The position numbers and the translations under genes are program-made. Under the pieces are notes generated by a model. That model was not told the origin of the DNA. It saw only the letters and a program-made list of their open reading frames with translations, and did no database searches. Shown piece by piece: positions 13,603 through 25,200 of a DNA stretch of 64,000 nt. The stretch's first letter is position 1. Every line of letters starts with the position of its first letter. Source of the stretch: Cristatella mucedo (lineage: Eukaryota > Bryozoa > Phylactolaemata > Cristatellidae); NCBI GenBank assembly GCA_009760855.2, contig WPIO01000001.1:18169001-18233000 (forward strand), read 5' to 3'.

Positions 13603-15795
13603 GTGAGTGCTTCGCCGCCGCAGTTTGTTGCGACGCGATACCGTCGCGCGCTTCCGCTCGGCGTCCGCGCCCGCCAGAGCGGGACGCGCGCTCGAGGTGC
13701 GCGATCGTTAGAATTGACTTCCTCGTCGAGTGCTCGAGCGGCGCTACTCCGGTATTTATTTTAACGTTGAAATTATCCGCTCGACATAATCATTCTTCCG
13801 CCCGCTCGTTGGCTCGAGACAGCCGCGCGCGCGCGAGAGTCTAGACAGCCCGCGGGCCGGAATTTTCGGAGAAGCCGAGCGGCCAGTCGGCAGCGCTGCG
13901 ACCCTGCCTCCGAGCGCGAGACGCACCCGCTCAGCATATTCCGGCTTTGGTCTCCGGCAGCGCCGCCGCCGCCGCCGCCGCCGCCGTCCTTCTTGTAACC
14001 CTCGGCTGTCGCGCGAGGCCTGGCGAGGAGCCGAAGGCGCCGGGCTAGCGCTTCGCGGCGCGCTCCGCAGACGTCGGTGGCAGCTCCGCGCACTCGACCG
14101 CGGCGCTAGCAGCGTCAGCCTGTCCGCGCGTGCAGATAAGCCAAACTGCGACGACATTCGCCGACCGCTAGCCAAGATGAAAAAGATGCGGAAGCCGAGG
14201 ACGATCTACACGGCTCTGCAGTTGCAGCATTTGAATCGGCGGTTCCAGCGCACACAGTACCTCGCTCTGCCCGAGCGCGCCGAGCTGGCCGCAACGCTGG
14301 GCCTCACGCAGACTCAGGTATGAGGCGGCGGCGACTGTGTGTACTGCGGTGGCGGCGGCTGGGCGGCGATGGGGCGCGGCGCTCTCGTGCAGCGGGTGCT
14401 GGCGCGCGAGCTCCGCGCGCCGGCGCTCGCGCGGAGCGTAATCCGCTCGATCTGAGGCGCGCGCGCTCAGCGCGGCGCCGGGCGTTCGACGGCGCCGCCC
14501 ATTGGCGCGGGCTGGCCGAGCGAGTGGGAGGTGCGCCTTCCTTCCTGCCTTCCTTGCTTCCTTCCTTCGGTACGCTTGAGCTGCGCGTCGTGTCTCCGTG
14601 CCCGCCGCGAGCGGCGTCGCCGACGCCGCCGACAGCGGGTAGCCACTGCGAGGCTGTCAGTTTCGGGTCTGCTCGCGTTTGCCGCCCTAAGACCTCACAG
14701 GCGTCTCTTGGGGCCGCGGCGCCGCGCTCGCGAGCTATGCGCGGCGGCGGGCGCTTGCCGGTATGGCGCGGCACGCCCCCTCTCTCCGCCTCCGCCGCCG
14801 CACCTCGCCCGATCCGTCTCTAGCTGGCCGGCTGACGAGGACGACAGTCAGGTGTGCCCCGTGCGGTTATTAAATGATCGTTGCGTAATTGCGCGGTAGC
14901 ATTGTGCTTTGATGAGCGGTCTTCTTTCTTCGGCGCTAGTAATTACCGGCAGGGCGAGAGTGGAGCGCGTCTTCCCACCGCTGCCGGCCGCCGCAAAATC
15001 AATCGTGCGCGAGCGCGCGCGTGCGAGCACGCGCGCGCGTCCACGCCGGCTCGTCCGCGGCTGCCGGCGTCGAGTGGTTCCCACGCTCGCGGGCCGAGAG
15101 ACGCAGTCAAGACCGCGACGACGGCTTTCCCGCTGCAGGTCAAGATCTGGTTCCAGAATCGCCGTTCAAAGTTTAAAAAGCTAGCAAAACATCAGCAGCG
15201 AAGTTCGGCGAGCGACGCAGCGACGACGGCTGCGGCGGGCCAACTGGGCGCCGTCGCAACGCCGCCGGAGAGCGACGGCGGCCGCGGGCCCGAAGATAGC
15301 GAAGACGGCGGCTGCGGCGGCGGCAGCAGCACCAGCAGCGCCCTAGGAGGCGCCGGCGGTGGCTCCGGCCGCGGTTCGGTGTCGCCGCCGTCGCACGTCG
15401 TGGCCTCCGCCGCAAGTTTTCGCGGCTTCAAGCTTGAGCTTCAAGCTAATCACCATCCGCTGCCCGTCCACAGCCTCCAGCACAGGCAAGCTCAGCCCGA
15501 AGCTATGCACGCTGCCGCTCTGATGAACCACCACCACCACCACCGCGACTTCGCTCACCTGATCACACAGGGCGTTGGCTACGGATACCACCACACCCAC
15601 CACCAGGCTCACCATCACCATCAGATCGAGGCTGTCGGCTACGGCTCCCCGGCCAGCGCCGCCGCCGCCGCCGCCGCCGCTGCCTCGCTGCCGTCCAGCT
15701 ATCCGTCTGCTTTCTCCGCTCAATACGGCTGGTACGGCCACCACGGTGGCCAGACCGGGCCCGCCGCCGCCGCCGCCGCCGCGATGCTCTCATAG
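13338..15795 (+). CDS. Dlx: Distal-less (Dlx) homeobox transcription factor, 3 exons
   Basis: Nuclear DNA-binding transcription factor of the Distal-less family, used in animal appendage, neural and ectodermal patterning. The joined exons 13338-13602, 14136-14317 and 15139-15795 give 367 residues. The homeodomain is residues 106-165: [19 protein letters not shown] is the family signature, then [19 protein letters not shown], and [11 protein letters not shown] with Gln50 and Asn51 of the recognition helix. Most Dlx proteins have Lys at position 52; here it is Arg. Introns are GT-AG, phase 1 and phase 0, the second between homeodomain residues 44 and 45, where I recall Dlx genes carrying an intron. 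The C-terminus has His-rich and poly-Ala tracts and ends [10 protein letters not shown]...AAMLS, resembling the Dll tail. Start chosen: first ATG after the TATA box. No internal stop. Confidence 0.95.
14136..14317 (+). CDS. Dlx: Dlx exon 2 (homeodomain helices 1-2)
   Basis: Acceptor gcgtgcag; the first two bases complete the split Asp codon. Encodes [20 protein letters not shown] and homeodomain residues up to LGLTQTQ. Donor gtatga. The in-phase joins on both sides confirm the limits. Confidence 0.95.
15139..15795 (+). CDS. Dlx: Dlx exon 3 (recognition helix and C-terminus)
   Basis: Acceptor ccgctgcag. Starts [20 protein letters not shown]. The remainder is low-complexity (Ser/Gly-rich, His-rich, poly-Ala) and ends in TAG at 15793-15795. 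An open frame reaches upstream to 14881, but that part is intron. Confidence 0.95.
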   Translation, partial: VKIWFQNRRSKFKKLAKHQQRSSASDAATTAAAGQLGAVATPPESDGGRGPEDSEDGGCGGGSSTSSALGGAGGGSGRGSVSPPSHVVASAASFRGFKLELQANHHPLPVHSLQHRQAQPEAMHAAALMNHHHHHRDFAHLITQGVGYGYHHTHHQAHHHHQIEAVGYGSPASAAAAAAAAASLPSSYPSAFSAQYGWYGHHGGQTGPAAAAAAAMLS

Positions 15796-16205
15796 CGAGA
15801 GATAACCCTCGTAACGATAGTCGCTTCGGCGACGCGACGACGACGACGACCGATCTCGACGGTTTTAGCAAGGCTCATGTCGGCGTGCCGCCGCCGTCGA
15901 GCTCGCGATTCGGTCGCGAACCCCTCGGCGCTCGTGCGCCGGCGATCTCAGGGCGGCGCGCTCGATGTAGCTGTAGATTTAGTAGCGTCGCGAGGCCGCG
16001 CTCAGGGCCTCCCGACGCATCGCCGCGCGAGTCAGATTTGGCGTCAGGCGTCGCCCGCTCGCTCGCGGCGAATTTTGCTTATTTATTCCTCCTGTCTCGC
16101 CGCTGCGGAACAGGGAGGGGGAAGCTGGCGCTAACTAACGTGGTGCTGCTGTTTCGTTGGTCGCCGAGCATTGTTGTGCATGCACGCATCTTTATCGCGG
16201 GTGTC

Positions 16206-16211
16206 AATAAA
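16206..16211 (+). terminator. Dlx polyadenylation signal AATAAA
   Basis: A canonical AATAAA 411 bases after the Dlx stop codon, in otherwise GC-rich DNA where the hexamer is unlikely by chance. It implies a 3' UTR of about 430 nt. Confidence 0.65.
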
Positions 16212-17424
16212 GCGTATTGCGTCAGCTTTCTGCAGAGCTCGGCTCCGGCCACCGTCGCCGCCGCCTCCTCCAGCTCCGCGGCCAGCGGTCCGGTCCCGCG
16301 CGCACGCGCCTTTGCGCGCGCGCGCGCGTCTCTCGGCCGCTCTCGTAAACAAGGAAGTTTACAGGCGCGCCCATAGCCGAGTGACCTCCGAGATCGCCGA
16401 AATGCTGGTAGCTCCCCTCCCCCCTTGCCAGTCGTCGCTTCCGGTCCTCCTGCTGTGTTCGGGGCGCGAAATGCCCGCGAAGCGAGGTTTCGAGGTCGTC
16501 CGCGGCGCCGCAGCCGGTAGGCAGAGCCGCCGGCGCCCGCCGCAGGATGCGCTCGACTCCCCCCCCGCCCCGCCCAGCCAGCCAGCCAGCCAGCGGCGAG
16601 GCGAAGGCGGGACGAGGCGGACTCGTTGCGTCGCGACGTCGGCGGCTCGGCAGCGACGAGAGCAGCGGATCGGCCGCCGCCGCCGCTCTCGTCTCGTCGC
16701 GCGGCGGCAGCGGCAGCGGCGGCGGCGCTTTATGGATCGGCTGGGCCAAATCGGAGGGTCTCAAGGATTGTGAAGGAGGGGCTGGTAGCAGGCGTCGAGC
16801 GACTCCGCAGCGAGCGGCGGCCGCCGGGAGACCGCGCGAAGCGGTTGCGGACGCGTCGCGGCGCGAGGGCGGACGCTTCGCGCCGCGTAGCGGCGAGAAC
16901 GAGAGGGCGCGCCGCCGTCGCCGCCTAGCGGAGCTCGGCCGCGAGCTCTCGCTCGCTCGCGCTGCGAAGGTCACACACGCTAGACGCTGGGCACGCTGGT
17001 GCGGATGTTGACAGCGGCGCCGATGCACGGACAATGGCTTCCGTTCGCGCTTAGCCGCCACGGTCACGCAACGCTACGCTTAGGCAGAGGATAAGCGAGA
17101 GCGAGAGCTCCCGCCCGCTCGCCTAAGGATCGATGCAGCGGCGGCGGCGACAGCGGCGGCGGCGGCGGTGGCGGCGGCGGCGGCGGCGTTTGGTCGAGTG
17201 CGAACGCACGGCCGCTGCTTTCCTTCGACCGTCGGGCACGACGAACTCGCTAGCGGGTGCACACCGCTTCCGGGGCGCTCGCTCGGTGCCCGCCGACGCC
17301 GCGAGGCGGCGCGAGATGTGGCGCGGCTCGCGCTCGCGATTGTCCGCCGCCTATAATGTAGGCCGCGAGCCGCCGCTGCGGCATCTGCTGCCGGACAATG
17401 ACAACGAGCGCCGCTGCGTATCGA
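16212..17424. other. GC-rich intergenic DNA with CGG/GGC runs
   Basis: CpG-rich sequence with triplet runs (17130-17190). Long frames occur on both strands and encode Arg/Ala-rich low-complexity peptides. I see no conserved protein. Confidence 0.45.
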
Positions 17425-17560
17425 CTCGCTGGCTTAGCCCAGAGGTTAAGGCGTTCGCCCCGACCAAGGTCAAGGTGATTGCTTTCCACGGTCGGGGGCT
17501 CGAGCCCTGCGAGGCGTATGCGAAGCGCTTGAATAGAGATTAAGTTCTATGGTACAAGTG
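17425..17560 (+). repeat. SINE-B copy
   Basis: A-box-like 'tggcttagcccagaggttaa', then 'gttcgccccgaccaaggtca', B-box-like 'cgggggctcgagccct', and 'gcgcttgaatagagattaag' leading into the tail shared with LINE-A. Confidence 0.75.
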
Positions 17561-17689
17561 AATTATATTTACGTATCCACGGCAACGAGCGTTGCCGCGG
17601 TGCGGCGACGGGCGCTCGCCAGGCTTCGTTCGCTAAGGGACGACCTGTCGCTGGAGGACCGCGTCAGTCAGGTCCGGCCGCAGCAGAGT

Positions 17690-18395
17690 CCGGGCGCTTC
17701 CAGCTGCGTAGCGTTGCTAGATTTTGGGCCTGCGTAGACAGGAACGCCTCATCCAAGTTGGCCCGTGCATCTGTGACGTCCAGTCTCGGCTTTTTCGACT
17801 CGCCGCTCGCAATAGATGCAATAGGACGCTTACAATGGGAACATGGCTCTGCTGCTATGCTTGCCTGCAGCAGCGTGAGCGGTACTATCGCTACGTTGCA
17901 CCACTTCTCACCGACCGACCTGCACTGGCTTCCTATATTCAAGCAGCGGACGACTTCAAAGTTTTGCCGCTCGCCCACTTATAGGTCCCTTTCAAGCTCT
18001 GCTCCGGCCTTTATATCCAAACTACTTCCCAAACATGCTAGGCATCGCACGACCCGCTCTAGTCTGACTAAAAATACCTTTGTTTCTGCCTTTATTCGAC
18101 GCTGAAATCCGTTGGAGACTGTGCCTATAGTTCGTATGCTCCCAATGCCTGGAGCTCATTCCCAAATGACGTCACGACATCTCCTGGCTTGATGATATTT
18201 AAAAAGTAGCTACACACGCTCCGGCTCCTCGCAGCATTTGCTGGGTCCGTCAATTTTCATTGGCGCGCTTATGCCTGCTGACGCTGTGTATTTTATCACT
18301 AACCAATTGTCATGCTTTCTTTACAAGGCATGCAAAGCGCCAAGAAAGAGGTGTAGTGCTCTTCGGCTACAAACGTCTTGTTATTGTTATTACCG
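17690..18395 (+). repeat. decayed LINE-A-like 3' half
   Basis: Short frames retain the CR1-type thumb region: ARASVTSSLGFFDSPLAI corresponds to [16 protein letters not shown] of better copies, followed by HFSPTDLHWLPIFKQR. It ends in a 'gcaaagcgccaagaaagagg' tail and a ttgttattgttatt remnant. Many stops and shifts. Confidence 0.65.
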
Positions 18396-18964
18396 CCGCG
18401 GTGAAGGCAGCTGACCTCCGAATCGCTGCTGAGCGCCGGATATGGTGCGGACTCGCGAGACAGCGCGTATTGTACGCGCCCTGACGCACGGCTGGGCGGA
18501 CTGGTACTGACGAAGAAAAGACCCGGGTGAGGATCGATTCCGATTGGCTGCGAAGACCAGCGCTCAGCACTGCTACTTGGAAGGCCGCTCGCGACGGCGG
18601 CGGCGGCGGCTGTTGCGTAAGCTCTCGCGAGCACGCACACTTACACACACGCGCCAGAGGCTTGGCCGCCCGCCTCAGCGACGGCGTCGCCGTGCTTGGT
18701 CGGCATAGTGCCAAACGACGGGCGGCGACTCCGGGCGGCGAGTGCGGCGCCGGCACCGGCGTCGAGCGGCGCTGCCGAGCGAGGGCCTTTAGAAGCCGCC
18801 CTCTACTCCGCCCTCGCTCGCAAAGCAGACTCGAAGATCCTGCCGAGCGCGGCCACGACAGCTGCCGAGCGAGGCCGCGATAGCGGCGACTCTGCGGCGG
18901 CGGAGCGAACTTAGCGCCGGGTTGTCGCGCAGCAGCAGCAGCAGCGCATTCTCTATTAGACTGC

Positions 18965-18970
18965 TTTATT
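18965..18970 (-). terminator. SDS polyadenylation signal AATAAA
   Basis: AATAAA on the minus strand 13 bases after the SDS stop codon, so the 3' UTR is probably very short. Its position directly after the conserved C-terminus supports the 3' limit of the gene. Confidence 0.75.
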
Positions 18971-18982
18971 CGGTCGAGCTCA

Positions 18983-19209
18983 TCACAGCCCGAGCAGCTC
19001 TTTCCACTTGCGCAGCAGCTCGAGGCTGACGCCGTTTCCGCCGCACACGACGACGACGACGGGGCCCGTCGTCGTCGTCGGGCGGACGGTGCTGCCGTCG
19101 TCGCCGCCGCCGCCGACGTCGCCGTAGCTGCGAAGCCTCTTGAGCGCGCTCGAGTAGACGGCAGCCAGTGCGGCGCCGCAGGCCGGCTCCACCAGCATAC
19201 GGTGATCGT
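18983..19209 (-). CDS. SDS: SDS exon 6 (terminal)
   Basis: Acceptor cattctccgcag. Completes Asp, then DHRMLVEPACGAALAAVYS, a Gly/Asp/Thr-rich insertion, and GPVVVVVCGGNGVSLELLRK to TGA at 18983-18985. Confidence 0.93.
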
Positions 19210-22200
19210 CTGCGGAGAATGGAGAGGAAGTGAGACCGCGCAGTGCCCGGATCGCCGAGCCGCCGTCCCATTGTCGCGCGCGACCGGCGATAAAGCTGGA
19301 GAGCGGGGTACGCGGCGAGGCAGCGACAGAAGCCGATAAAAATAGCAGCAGCGGCGTCGGCGCGGCCCGAGCAGAGCCGGCCGCAGGCGGCGGCAGCGGC
19401 TGCGGCGACGACGACATGCCGCAGCCGCCGCCCGCACGCGAGCGGGCGGGCGGGCGGGCGCGCGCGGTATGTACGCGCTCACCGGCGAAGCGGAGGCAGG
19501 CGTTCACGGCGTCGGCGTCGGTGACGACCGCCGAGAGCACCGAGTGCGCCGCCGAACGGCTCAGGTCGAACAGCTGCTGGCAGACGGTCCGAGCGCCGAG
19601 AGTCTTGGCTATGCTGCAAGCGAGCGAGCGAGCGGAGCGCGTGTCTGCGAGGCGTGAGCTCGCTCGCTCGCTCGCGTCTGCTCAGCGGCGGCGGCGGCCG
19701 CAGCTGCTCGCTCGACGGGAGCACGGATCGGAGCGGACGCCGCCTGCCTGCGATCGGCAATGGGCGGGTCCGACGAGTGGCGCTCGCTCGCTCGCGTCTT
19801 AACGCGTCGGACCCGAAGTGCCGAAGGAGAGCGCGAGCGAGGTGCTCTCTGGCCGCGGCAGACCTTCGATAGAGGGCGGGCGCTGCAGTCGAGGACCGCT
19901 CTCTGAGCCGCCGCCGTTCATTCGCAAAAGATTGACGGCGGGAATGTACTTCGTTGGGCCACGCAGCAATGAAAAAGTCCGCCGGACTATGCAAAACTGC
20001 CCGCCTGGCAGTACCGAAATACAGGTCGCTACGGCTGACAGAGCCAGGGCCAGTGGAGGGAGGGGCTGGGCGCTTTTGCCCCAGCCCCCTTTTTCACAGC
20101 GGGGCAGCGACGACCTGGGCCGCCCCCATACATATGCCCCTCGATCGTTACCCGCAACGAAATTATATCTTAATTTCGCCCAATGAGAAACCGCTGAGTT
20201 CGCGTCGACCAAGCATTACGATTGTGCGGCGTACTTTTTCATTAGTTGCAATTAATGAAAAAAATCTTGCTGAACGTCTTGCCCTTCTACATAAATATTT
20301 TGCAGGTCTTTGCCTCCCCTAAAGATGAAAATGCTGGTTCCGCCGCTGACGGCCGTGATCGGTGGCTTGAACTCTCGGTTGTAGACAGCTAGTATCAACG
20401 CTGTGTATTGTTCTCGCCATAGGAATAGATGCACCTGCATGTCTAACTATATAGTCCTATACTGCTTCTCGGCCGCTTTCCGATGGTCTTTGGCGACCCC
20501 TGTGAAATGGTCGTTCGACCCCCAGGTTGAGAACAGTGGCTCTAAACACTTCCAACTGACAATAGAGGGATTTGCAGGACCACTTTCACATTTCACAATC
20601 CGGATTATAGGTAGAAAAGTGCTTAACTACGACTGGGATTGCGAACTTCGAGAGGTACAAGGATAGACTACTCTATCGGACCGGCGGCGGCGGGCGGTGC
20701 GGTACGGTGCGGAGGAGACGCCGGCTGCCTGTCTTACTAAGAGGAGGCTTCCGCCAGCCAGGCGTCCGCCAACCTTTCTCGAGAAAGGCGGCCGCTCAGG
20801 GGCGGCCGCTCATTTCAGAGACCCTCTTCGTACTGTTTATTGTCGGTGGCGAAGCTCGTCCGAGCGATCGGCGAGCGTCTCGCTCCTCGCTCCACAGTCA
20901 GTGACAATGTCTAGGTCACTCGCTTCGTAGGTCACTCGCTTGCTCCATTGAGCGGCTAATCCCGCGAGAGCGCATGGGCTCTACGCGATTCTAGCTGGAT
21001 CGCTACATACCACATTGGCCGCTCTTTGCGACAATGCAGCATCGGTGGCTCTGAATGCGTTCCCATTCGTCAGCGTCAGTCTTAGCGCTGTTTCTGTAGC
21101 TTTTACGAGAGATTATTCAATCAGGCCGGCAGCCTGAAGGGCCGAGGACGAAAGCCTGCCTGAGGCTCGGGGGTAGGGGGAGACAAGCTGACACTGACTA
21201 ACTCTGCACAAAGGTGCTGGTAGCGGGAGAGGAAGTGGAGAGATGGCGAGTGGGGGATGGAGGGAAGCGGAGAGGGAGTACAGAGGGCAGGGGCAGGAGC
21301 TCTTCTATTGTACAACTACTTGTCGCGCGTAGTCGTCCACTGCTGCGTCGTCTCCAGCAGAAGGCTGCGGGGCGCAGCAGGATGTGCAGGACGGTTAGGG
21401 GTTAGCAGGGAGAACCGGCGTATTCTGGAGAGAGGACGGCGGGGGGGGGGGGCAAGGCACGGGAGATAAGTTCCGCTAGGCAGCCGGCCCGTCATTGGTC
21501 AGCCGTTGACGGACGCGAAGAGCTAGCACCATTAAAAAACGGCCTGACGGCCTTGGTTCGGTGTTTGCGAGGAAAGGCCGCCATTGACTTCAGCATGCTC
21601 AGCATGTTCCATGTGCCAAAGTGGCGTTTCACGAGATCAATAACAACCGCATCAGCCCAACAGTCAAGCCTGCCTACTTTCCCCTACAGTAGTATGCAAC
21701 ATTACGAACATTGGGGCTCGCTTAGACAAGGACACCGCAGTCAAGCTGGTACATGGATTTTTCGACATCCATCCATTCGTCTAGACTTCCGTAACACCGT
21801 CACTACTTTCTGTAACTACTTTCAGGTCGTCCAGCTTGCGCAATCGGACACTCACAGTCGGCAGCTAGGCTTGTCTGCCACGAACGTAGCAACTTTCACA
21901 TTCCACCACTTCACATTACCCCGATCTCCACCGATTCCACATCAAGCAGCGTATCGATTTCATGGTCCTGTCACTGTCACTTTTAGATCCGCTCACCCTC
22001 TTACTCCGGATTAGCCGTCTAAAATACTTACTAGTCGGGCTTCCCATCAGACTACATCCATCCTACTTCCCACCGGCTCCGGTCGTTGAGCTGTGCCTCT
22101 AACGAGCCTCAAATCCTTGGGAGGCACTGCCCCTTCAGTTCCTGTGCTCTGAGAGCCCGGAACTCCCTCAATGCCGACAGAAATGACGAGGCAACACCTG

Positions 22201-25200
22201 ACTGGTCAACATTTAAAAGGAAGCTAAAAACCATCAATTCTGCACAGCACTTGCTTTGCGTGAGTTGCCGTTCGTGCTCTATGCGTGCTGATACTGTGCA
22301 AATTATTACAAATAATAATTATAATACACTTGATAAAGCACCCTCAGAGAACTCAATCTTTTTCTAGGCGCTTTACATTTGCTGCAAAGGAAACAAGATC
22401 GAATGATTAGTGGTAGCATTTACAATGTCATCAAGCGTAATATGATGCGACATGCACAGGGTCAACATGTAGATATGGTTAGTAGAGATGCCAACGCTGA
22501 GTAGTTTACCACAGACTGAAACCATACAAGTTCGCTCGATCACGAGCATCGGAGACTGAATGCCTTACTTCCGCAAACGATTAAATTGCATGGAAACGAT
22601 TTCAACTTGCAAATCGTAAACTTGGCTATTACCTTGCTAGAACGTTTGGTGCATTAGAGAGACATTTAATTCTCTTTATAGAAGCTAAGCAAATGTTTTA
22701 CTGACAGTATTAATACAATAGTATGCACAATAGGTCAGATTGCGTGTGGAGCTTTTGATAAGGGTTTTCCATCATTTGGTAAAACATTCTAAACAGCATC
22801 TGTAAAGTGCTTATAAGAGATTCAGTTCTCTGGGGGCGCTATAAAAATACATTATTATTATTATTATTTTATCAATCACCTTCCAAAAGTTTACAACGTA
22901 AATTTTCGATTGAGCTAGTGAGGGGCGTTACCGCGGAGGAGGCTGTAGGTTTGGGGTATGGAAGGCTGCTTATTTTACTAAGAGTAGTCGGAGATAGCTT
23001 CGGTGGGATGTAAAGCTATTCTAGGCACACCGGCTTTAATGATTTTAATGAGCAAAGCACAAGTCTAATTAAACTATTCAGTCTAGTACATTTAAAAAAA
23101 TTGATGCGCGAATAAGGTTTCGATCGAGCATCGCACAATCCCTACAACAGTTTATCCTGCAGCAGCTAACCAAAGCGAGCCGCGGGTAAGGGTTCGGGGG
23201 CACGTGATCTGTAGCGAAACGCCTCTAAAGGCGCCTTCGTGGTCTCAGCGCCAGAGGATCTCGACGTCCCGTCTTCGCTGCCCGGATTCAAAGGGTTTCG
23301 TCCGTTTCGTAGTATTCAAGTCTTGCATCGGAGATCTAAGCGCGAGGCGGCGCCGCGTCATAGCGCCCAGGGCATTCGGCCCTGGCGTTGGGTGGCGTCC
23401 AGCCTAATCTCTTTGGGTTTCGCGCCCTAAGAAAGATGCGTCGAAACAGGCGCCTGAGCTCGCGCCCAAAGCGGGAGGCGTGGCGTGAGGGAAGCGCTGA
23501 CGCTATGGGGGGCGGGGCGGTGACGACAGACCTGGGCGCCAGCTGGCTGAGGCTGGCCCGACGAGGTGCAGGATGAGGTTCGAGCTCGGGCGATCGCCGA
23601 AATCGGACCCGGGTCCGGGCGGAAAGAGACGAACGGCTGCGGAAAAAATAAGACCGAACTCCGCGGAAATCTGTGGGGGGGGGGAAAGCACGTGCGTTCG
23701 CGGAAATCCGAGAAGAAAGACACGGAAATCACGGGTGCGCGGAGATTTTTCGGAACCTTCGATGGCGTTCTGTGAAAGCCAGCTAGGATTTCTACAAAGT
23801 GGCCAACCAAGCCAGCGCCCTCGGCGGCACAGCGGACGCGGAAGAGAGAAGAGGAGCGAAAGAAACGAAATAAAGGAGGCGACGACGGGAGCGATAAAGG
23901 GGGCGACGACGTGAGCCAAGCCGGCGCGAGCAAAGCAGCCTACGTGGAGACGGTGGCGGAAGCTTCAAAGGGCTTCAATGGCGCTGAGGAGGAGACGAAC
24001 AGTCGCAGCGGCCTGGCTCCTCTGGGGAAGCACCTGCCGCGAACGAACGAACGTGGATCCGCCGCGAAAGTTTTCGAGGAAAAACTAAGGAGACGTTCGC
24101 ACGCCGTCCGCCCGTCCGTCCGATGATGAGCGAGCGAGCAGAGACGTGGAGTGGGTCGGGCGCTTGTTTGTTTCTTCATTCGATCGAGGGAAGCCAATCC
24201 GAGGCTTACCGCAACGGCAGCGATGGCCCGGCGGCAGCGATGGCCCGGCGGCAGCGATGGCCCGGCGGCAGCGGGCGGCGGCGCGAAATTTTTCGAAACG
24301 CCAGCGCCGCTTAAGGGCCGCCGCATCTCCCGCCGGCATCTCACTCGCGCAAAATGACGGCAGCCCAACCAATTAAGTGCGGCGAGTGCGAAGCGTTTTC
24401 CATTCAGGTAGTTAGCGACGATTCAACATTATCGACAAGTCGAGGCGACGTGCAGGGACGAGCGCCGCAGCTGCGGCAGCGGTTGAACGGCGTCGATCGG
24501 TCGGTCGGTCGGGCGCCGCAGACGAAGGGCTTGCGAGTCGCGCCTCGCGCGAGAGCTACCTCGTAATGTCCGGTATGGTGACCAGCTCTCTGGCGACGAC
24601 GGACGCGTGCAGCGACGCAGCGCCCTCCGTCTCCATGGCCACGAGCGGCACGTCCGACCAGCCGACCCTGCGGAGTCCTTGAATGACGCCGCACGCCAGG
24701 CCGCCCCCTCCGACGGCGACTACGACGGCGGAGGGCTTCTCCTTCAGGTCCTCGTATATCTCGTCCACCATGGTGCTGTGTCCTTCCCTAGTTCGCAATG
24801 CCGAAAGCAGCGGGCGTGGCAGCTGCTCGATGCACGCGCGTGCGATCGCTAGATCTGCTCGCACGTGTACAGTTAATAATAACAATAATAATAAGACATT
24901 TTTAAAGCACTCTAACATAAGTAAATCTCCTTTCTAGGCACGTTGCATATGCTGCAATGGAAGCATGTCCATATAATAGTGGCAGCATGCACAGTGTCGG
25001 CGCGCATAAGCACACACAGAGGATAATTCAGAGGGACCCAGAAAATGCTACGAGGAACAGGCGCATTGTTTTTAAACGTCGTCAAGTCAGGGAGTGAGTT
25101 AAAGGCTTGGGAGCGTACGAGCTAAAGGTACGGTCTCGCAGAGACTAGTTAGAGCAGCGGTTCTCAACCTGTGGGTCGCCACCCCTATGGAGGTCGTTTC

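Noticed and set aside
14881-15138. N-terminal extension of the frame containing Dlx exon 3
   Set aside because: A good acceptor at 15131-15138 and the homeodomain register show this is intron 2.
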